Notes under the pieces: generated by a model
The model's database searches: none
Seen by the model: only the letters and a program-made list of their open reading frames with translations
Told to the model about the DNA's origin: nothing
Source of the DNA: Bacteroidales bacterium UBA1208
Lineage (GTDB): Bacteria; Bacteroidota; Bacteroidia; Bacteroidales; P3
Assembly (NCBI GenBank): GCA_002309955.1
Contig: DBXQ01000118.1
Location: 2,749-19,446, forward strand
Reading direction: 5' to 3'
Length of the DNA stretch: 16,698 nucleotides
Made by a program: the position numbers and the translations under genes
Part shown: positions 14,440 through 16,698 of the stretch, in pieces
Position numbering within the stretch: the first letter of the stretch is position 1
How the letters are laid out: every line of letters begins with the position of its first letter

Positions 14440-14495
14440 CCTCAGTTCTCCCATCGTTCTCCCATCGTTCTCCCATTTCAGAAGGAGAACTGAGG
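14440..14495. repeat. Inverted repeat enclosing an 11-base tandem repeat
   Basis: CCTCAGTTCTCC (14440-14451) is exactly complementary to GGAGAACTGAGG (14484-14495). Overlapping the left arm and filling the loop are three units of GTTCTCCCATC (14445-14455, 14456-14466, and 14467-14477 with one change at the last base). Confidence 0.8.
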
Positions 14496-14661
14496 TAGAA
14501 CAGAGGTCGAAGGGTGGATGAACGAATGAACCAAGGGCAGTGCGAAAGGGATTTGAGTGCAGGTTGGGGAGGATTCGCGGAAAAGGGTGTGCGCTGAAAA
14601 GGGATTACGGAAATGGCGGCACTGTTTTTGTTGTGCCTTGAAAACGGAAAGCCGGAGTAAC

Positions 14662-14705
14662 GCCCTGAAGGGCATAACAAATATAGCCCAATGGTATTGC
14701 CTTAG
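14662..14705. repeat. GCCCTGAAGGGC palindromic element
   Basis: GCCCTGAAGGGC (14662-14673) can form a tight GCCC/GGGC hairpin with a four-base loop. After ATAACAAATATA comes a second, eroded stem, AGCCCAATGGTATTGCCTTAGGT (starts 14685). I believe similar two-hairpin sequences (a CCCTGAAGGG stem followed by an AGCCC-GGGT stem) recur in intergenic DNA of other Bacteroidetes, but I cannot check this here. Confidence 0.45.
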
Positions 14706-14810
14706 GTATGCAAACCACGCTTTGCAAGTGCAAAGGCAAAATCGTATTTATATGAATAATATTAAGTTGAAGTAAAATGTGTCGGAGCAATATTTAGATA
14801 ATGCCTAATG

Positions 14811-14893
14811 ACCGATTGGGGATAGAGTTGATGTTCGGCTGTTCTTCAGTTATAACCGGAGAACAGCCGAATATCAATCATTCATCAATCGGT
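14811..14893. terminator. Large nested hairpin directly downstream of purD
   Basis: Arms 14828-14847 (TTGATGTTCGGCTGTTCTTC) and 14858-14877 (GGAGAACAGCCGAATATCAA) pair over 20 positions, 18 Watson-Crick and 2 G-U, around a 10-base loop. Outer arms ACCGATTG (14811-14818) and CAATCGGT (14886-14893) are exactly complementary and end 1 base before the purD stop codon. It lies where a purD terminator is expected, but no clear T-run follows on the minus strand. It may therefore be an mRNA-end stabiliser or a repeat element rather than a classic intrinsic terminator. Confidence 0.6.
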
Positions 14894-14894
14894 T

Positions 14895-16205
14895 TTATAT
14901 CATCATCTTCAAGAGGTCCTGACCTATGTCGCGCCTGAAATAACAGTCCTCCCAGCTGATTTTGGCCAGCTCTTGGTAAGACTTAAGCAAAGCGGCAGGC
15001 ACCGACTCGGACAGCGAGGTCACGCAAAGCACACGTCCGCCTGCAGTCAACAGGCTTCCGTCTGTGCCGCGTGAAGTGCCGGCATGGAACACCATACTTT
15101 CTTTTACATCCTCCACTCCTGTGATTTGCTTACCCTTGACGTAATGCTCAGGATAGCCACCGGCCACCATCATGACGCAGGCTGCCGCACGTTGATCCAC
15201 AGTCAAGTCGACTTGATGCAAAGTGCCGCGCCAAGTGTGTTCAAACAACTCCACCACATCGCTCGTGATACGTGGGAAGACACTCTCCGTCTCAGGGTCG
15301 CCCATGCGGACATTATATTCGATTACATATGGATCCATTTCGCCCGTAGCCTTATCGGTCACGGCCATCAGTCCTGCGAAAATAAACCCTTTGTATCCAA
15401 TACCGTCGCGGCTCAATCCGCGCACTGTGGGCGCCACAATACGTTCTTCCACCTTCTGCATAAAACGCTTGTCGGCAAAATGCACAGGGCTCACCGAGCC
15501 CATACCGCCTGTGTTCAGACCCGTGTCACCCTCGCCTATGCGCTTGTAGTCCTTGGCGGTGGGGAGAATCTTATAATGTTTGCCATCGGTTAGCACGAAA
15601 ACACTCAACTCCACCCCCTCAAGATACTGTTCGACAACCACCTTCGCCGAAGCCTGGCCGAACTTACCCTGCAGCATAGCCCTCAGTTCGCGCTGGGCTT
15701 CTTCGAGACTGTCAATAATCAACACCCCTTTCCCCGCTGCAAGACCATCGGCCTTCAGCACATAGGGTGCCTTGAGGGTGCTAAGAAACACAGCAGCCTC
15801 CTGAGCCTGATCGGCTGTAAACGAACGGTAAGCCGCAGTCGGAATATTGTGTCGCTGCATGAACCGTTTGGCAAAATCCTTGCTGCCTTCCAACTGTGCG
15901 CCCTCGCGTCCCGGACCTATCACCATCACATCACGCAAATCAGCACTGGCAGCGAAATAGTCGGCCACACCGCCAACAAGGGGAGCCTCCGGCCCCACGA
16001 CAACCATCTTCACATCGTTTTCCAGCACCACTTGGCGCAAAGCCTCGAAATCCATCGGGTCAACATTCACATTGCGACACCCATCCACATGTGCCGTACC
16101 GGCGTTGCCGGGAGCCACAAAAAGCGTGGAGCACCGGTTGCTCCCCGCAATACGGCAGGCCATAGCATGCTCGCGCCCGCCCGAACCAATAAGAAGAATA
16201 TTCAT
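14895..16205 (-). CDS. purD: Phosphoribosylamine--glycine ligase (GAR synthetase)
   Basis: A 436-residue cytoplasmic enzyme of de novo purine synthesis that joins 5-phosphoribosylamine and glycine using ATP. The N-terminal domain starts MNILLIGSGGREHAMA and contains VVVGPEAPLVGGVADYF (68-84). The ATP-grasp part has APYVLKADGLAAGKGVLI (146-163), AKDYKRIGEGDTGLNTGGMGSVSP (217-240) and the metal-binding EYNVRMGDPETE (296-307). The ATG at 16205 is chosen; an in-frame TTG three codons upstream is less likely, because MNILLIGSGGREHA is the usual N-terminus. Length is normal for the family. A candidate -7 box lies 24 bases upstream, and a long hairpin follows the stop. Divergent from pth. Confidence 0.97.
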   Translation of the reverse strand: MNILLIGSGGREHAMACRIAGSNRCSTLFVAPGNAGTAHVDGCRNVNVDPMDFEALRQVVLENDVKMVVVGPEAPLVGGVADYFAASADLRDVMVIGPGREGAQLEGSKDFAKRFMQRHNIPTAAYRSFTADQAQEAAVFLSTLKAPYVLKADGLAAGKGVLIIDSLEEAQRELRAMLQGKFGQASAKVVVEQYLEGVELSVFVLTDGKHYKILPTAKDYKRIGEGDTGLNTGGMGSVSPVHFADKRFMQKVEERIVAPTVRGLSRDGIGYKGFIFAGLMAVTDKATGEMDPYVIEYNVRMGDPETESVFPRITSDVVELFEHTWRGTLHQVDLTVDQRAAACVMMVAGGYPEHYVKGKQITGVEDVKESMVFHAGTSRGTDGSLLTAGGRVLCVTSLSESVPAALLKSYQELAKISWEDCYFRRDIGQDLLKMMI

Positions 16206-16228
16206 AGTTGACAATTATAAACAAAATG

Positions 16229-16236
16229 CAAAAATA
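16229..16236 (-). promoter_or_regulatory. Candidate -7 box for purD (TATTTTTG)
   Basis: On the minus strand, 16236-16229 reads TATTTTTG, fitting TAnnTTTG. It lies 24 bases before the purD ATG, in a very A/T-rich stretch. No TTTG is present at -33. Transcription would start about 15 bases before the ATG, giving a very short leader. Confidence 0.45.
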
Positions 16237-16397
16237 CAAAAAAAAAACCACACCGCGACAGAAATGGACAACAAAAACGAAAAATTAAAACAAATTCAAA
16301 AAATCGCTTCGCCTAAAAAGACTGCACAAAGAAAAAAGAGTTGGAACCATCAAAAACATAAAACCCTTAAAACCCATGCCAATCAAAAAAAAAATCG

Positions 16398-16405
16398 TAA
16401 TTTTG
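16398..16405 (+). promoter_or_regulatory. Candidate -7 box for pth (TAATTTTG)
   Basis: TAATTTTG fits the Bacteroidetes -7 consensus and lies 18 bases before the ATG at 16424 (78 before the ATG at 16484). The DNA upstream (16215-16397) is extremely A-rich on the plus strand, as is common upstream of Bacteroidetes promoters. No TTTG is found at -33. Confidence 0.45.
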
Positions 16406-16423
16406 CAGACCGATAGCAAACAC

Positions 16424-16698
16424 ATGAAATGGATAAAAAAACTGCTTGACAGCTGCAAATCAGCTCCCTGCGAACAAGACAACATGAAATACCTCATAGC
16501 CGGACTCGGCAACGTAGGCGCCGAATACCAAAATACCCGCCATAATATAGGATTCATGGTGGCAGACGCTATGGCCAAACAAGCCGACGCACAATGGACG
16601 CTGCAACGGCGTGCCTACCGTACCGAATACCGACTGCGTGGGCGTACAGTCGTCATCATCAAACCCACCACATACATGAACCTCAGCGGCGAAGCCGT
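16424..16698 (+). CDS. pth: Peptidyl-tRNA hydrolase, N-terminal part (3' end outside window)
   Basis: This enzyme releases tRNA from prematurely dropped peptidyl-tRNA in the cytoplasm. The family N-terminus is clear: MKYLIAGLGNVGAEYQNTRHNIGFMVADAMA, with the GLGN asparagine and the catalytic histidine in TRHNIGF, then KPTTYMNLSGEA at the window edge. Two in-frame starts exist. The ATG at 16484 matches the usual family start. The ATG at 16424 adds 20 residues (MKWIKKLLDSCKSAPCEQDN), sits just after the candidate promoter, and keeps an open frame. I give the longer form, but the shorter one may be the real protein. About half of the gene is present. It is divergent from purD. Confidence 0.93.
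   Translation, partial: MKWIKKLLDSCKSAPCEQDNMKYLIAGLGNVGAEYQNTRHNIGFMVADAMAKQADAQWTLQRRAYRTEYRLRGRTVVIIKPTTYMNLSGEA

Larger units (their letters stand above)
14264..14894. other. 631-base region without a convincing gene, rich in repeats
   Basis: Between pnuT and purD I find no ORF with recognisable protein features; the short frames here have no family motifs and overlap repeats. The region holds an inverted pair ATCGGTCATT (14301-14310)/AATGACCGAT (14807-14816), a 5-base hairpin CTCCGTCGGAG (14312-14322), a 12-base inverted pair around an 11-base tandem array (14440-14495), a weak hairpin GGCAC/GTGCC (14618-14637), a GCCCTGAAGGGC palindrome (14662-14673) and the large hairpin after purD (14811-14893). 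It may be a decayed mobile or structured element. Confidence 0.6.

Noticed and set aside
14173..14454. 93-codon minus-strand ORF over the end of pnuT and the gap
   Set aside because: It overlaps the well-supported pnuT coding sequence, is Arg-rich, and has no recognisable domain.
14557..14775. 72-codon ORF in the pnuT-purD gap
   Set aside because: It runs across palindromic elements, has no signal, membrane or domain features, and ends in an AT-rich stretch. It is more likely non-coding.
16206..16214. TTG start three codons upstream of the purD ATG
   Set aside because: The ATG gives the standard MNILLIGSGGREHA N-terminus; the TTG adds only MST and is a rarer start.
16264..16416. 50-codon Lys-rich ORF (MDNKNEKLKQIQKIA...) between purD and pth
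   Set aside because: Its composition simply reflects the A-rich DNA, and its end overlaps the candidate pth promoter. No family pattern is visible.
1..16698. CRISPR array, tRNA or rRNA genes, and intact transposase or phage genes
   Set aside because: No regularly spaced direct repeats with unique spacers, no tRNA-like cloverleaf, no rRNA sequence, and no transposase or integrase motifs were seen. The repeats present are short and irregular.

Overview
The window looks like a chromosomal segment of a Bacteroidales bacterium, probably Prevotella- or Bacteroides-like. The evidence is the gene content (a DUF4369-thioredoxin lipid-envelope protein, a Bacteroidetes-type Mrp ATPase without the usual CxxC, a DUF2795 protein, and a thiamine TonB-receptor/PnuC pair), the lack of Shine-Dalgarno sequences, and several TAnnTTTG boxes, the -7 element of the Bacteroidetes housekeeping sigma factor. 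I find no tRNA, rRNA, CRISPR array, complete insertion sequence or prophage.

Layout. Positions 1-3881 (+ strand): the 3' part of cysS, a NUDIX hydrolase, an S41 C-terminal processing peptidase and a periplasmic thioredoxin-fold protein. Positions 4039-6007 (+): the Mrp-family Fe-S/P-loop ATPase, a NifU C-terminal-domain protein and a cob(I)alamin adenosyltransferase. Positions 6216-8101 (+): a small DUF2795 protein, a DUF2520 Rossmann protein and a TatD-family hydrolase, with a well-formed promoter in front. Positions 8227-10851 (+): a small outer-membrane beta-barrel protein, then an ECF sigma factor translationally coupled (ATGA overlap) to a protein with a cytoplasmic stretch, one membrane helix and a barrel-like C-terminus. 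Positions 10854-11225 (-): a YraN/UPF0102 protein, convergent with the previous gene.

Positions 11250-14263 hold a thiamine-uptake operon. A TPP riboswitch ends a few bases before the start codon of a TonB-dependent receptor, which is followed by a PnuC/PnuT-type inner-membrane transporter. The operon promoter and the yraN promoter are back to back and form an inverted repeat. Positions 14264-14894 carry no convincing gene. They hold a patchwork of direct, tandem and inverted repeats, the last being a long hairpin just after purD. Positions 14895-16205 (-) are purD, and the window ends in the 5' part of pth (+).

The most unusual features are in the non-coding DNA. A dispersed family of AT-rich intergenic repeats (GTTAAT/ATTAAC words, often arranged as opposing arms) reaches into the stop codons of upstream genes and creates spurious N-terminal extensions on downstream ones. 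A second repeat type occurs once between mrp and nifU and twice inside the coding sequence of the ECF-linked membrane protein. I see no clearly new multi-gene defence or metabolic system. The best candidates for new biology are the ECF sigma/membrane-barrel pair, the repeat families, and the compact translation-type TPP switch with a copied 3' motif upstream.
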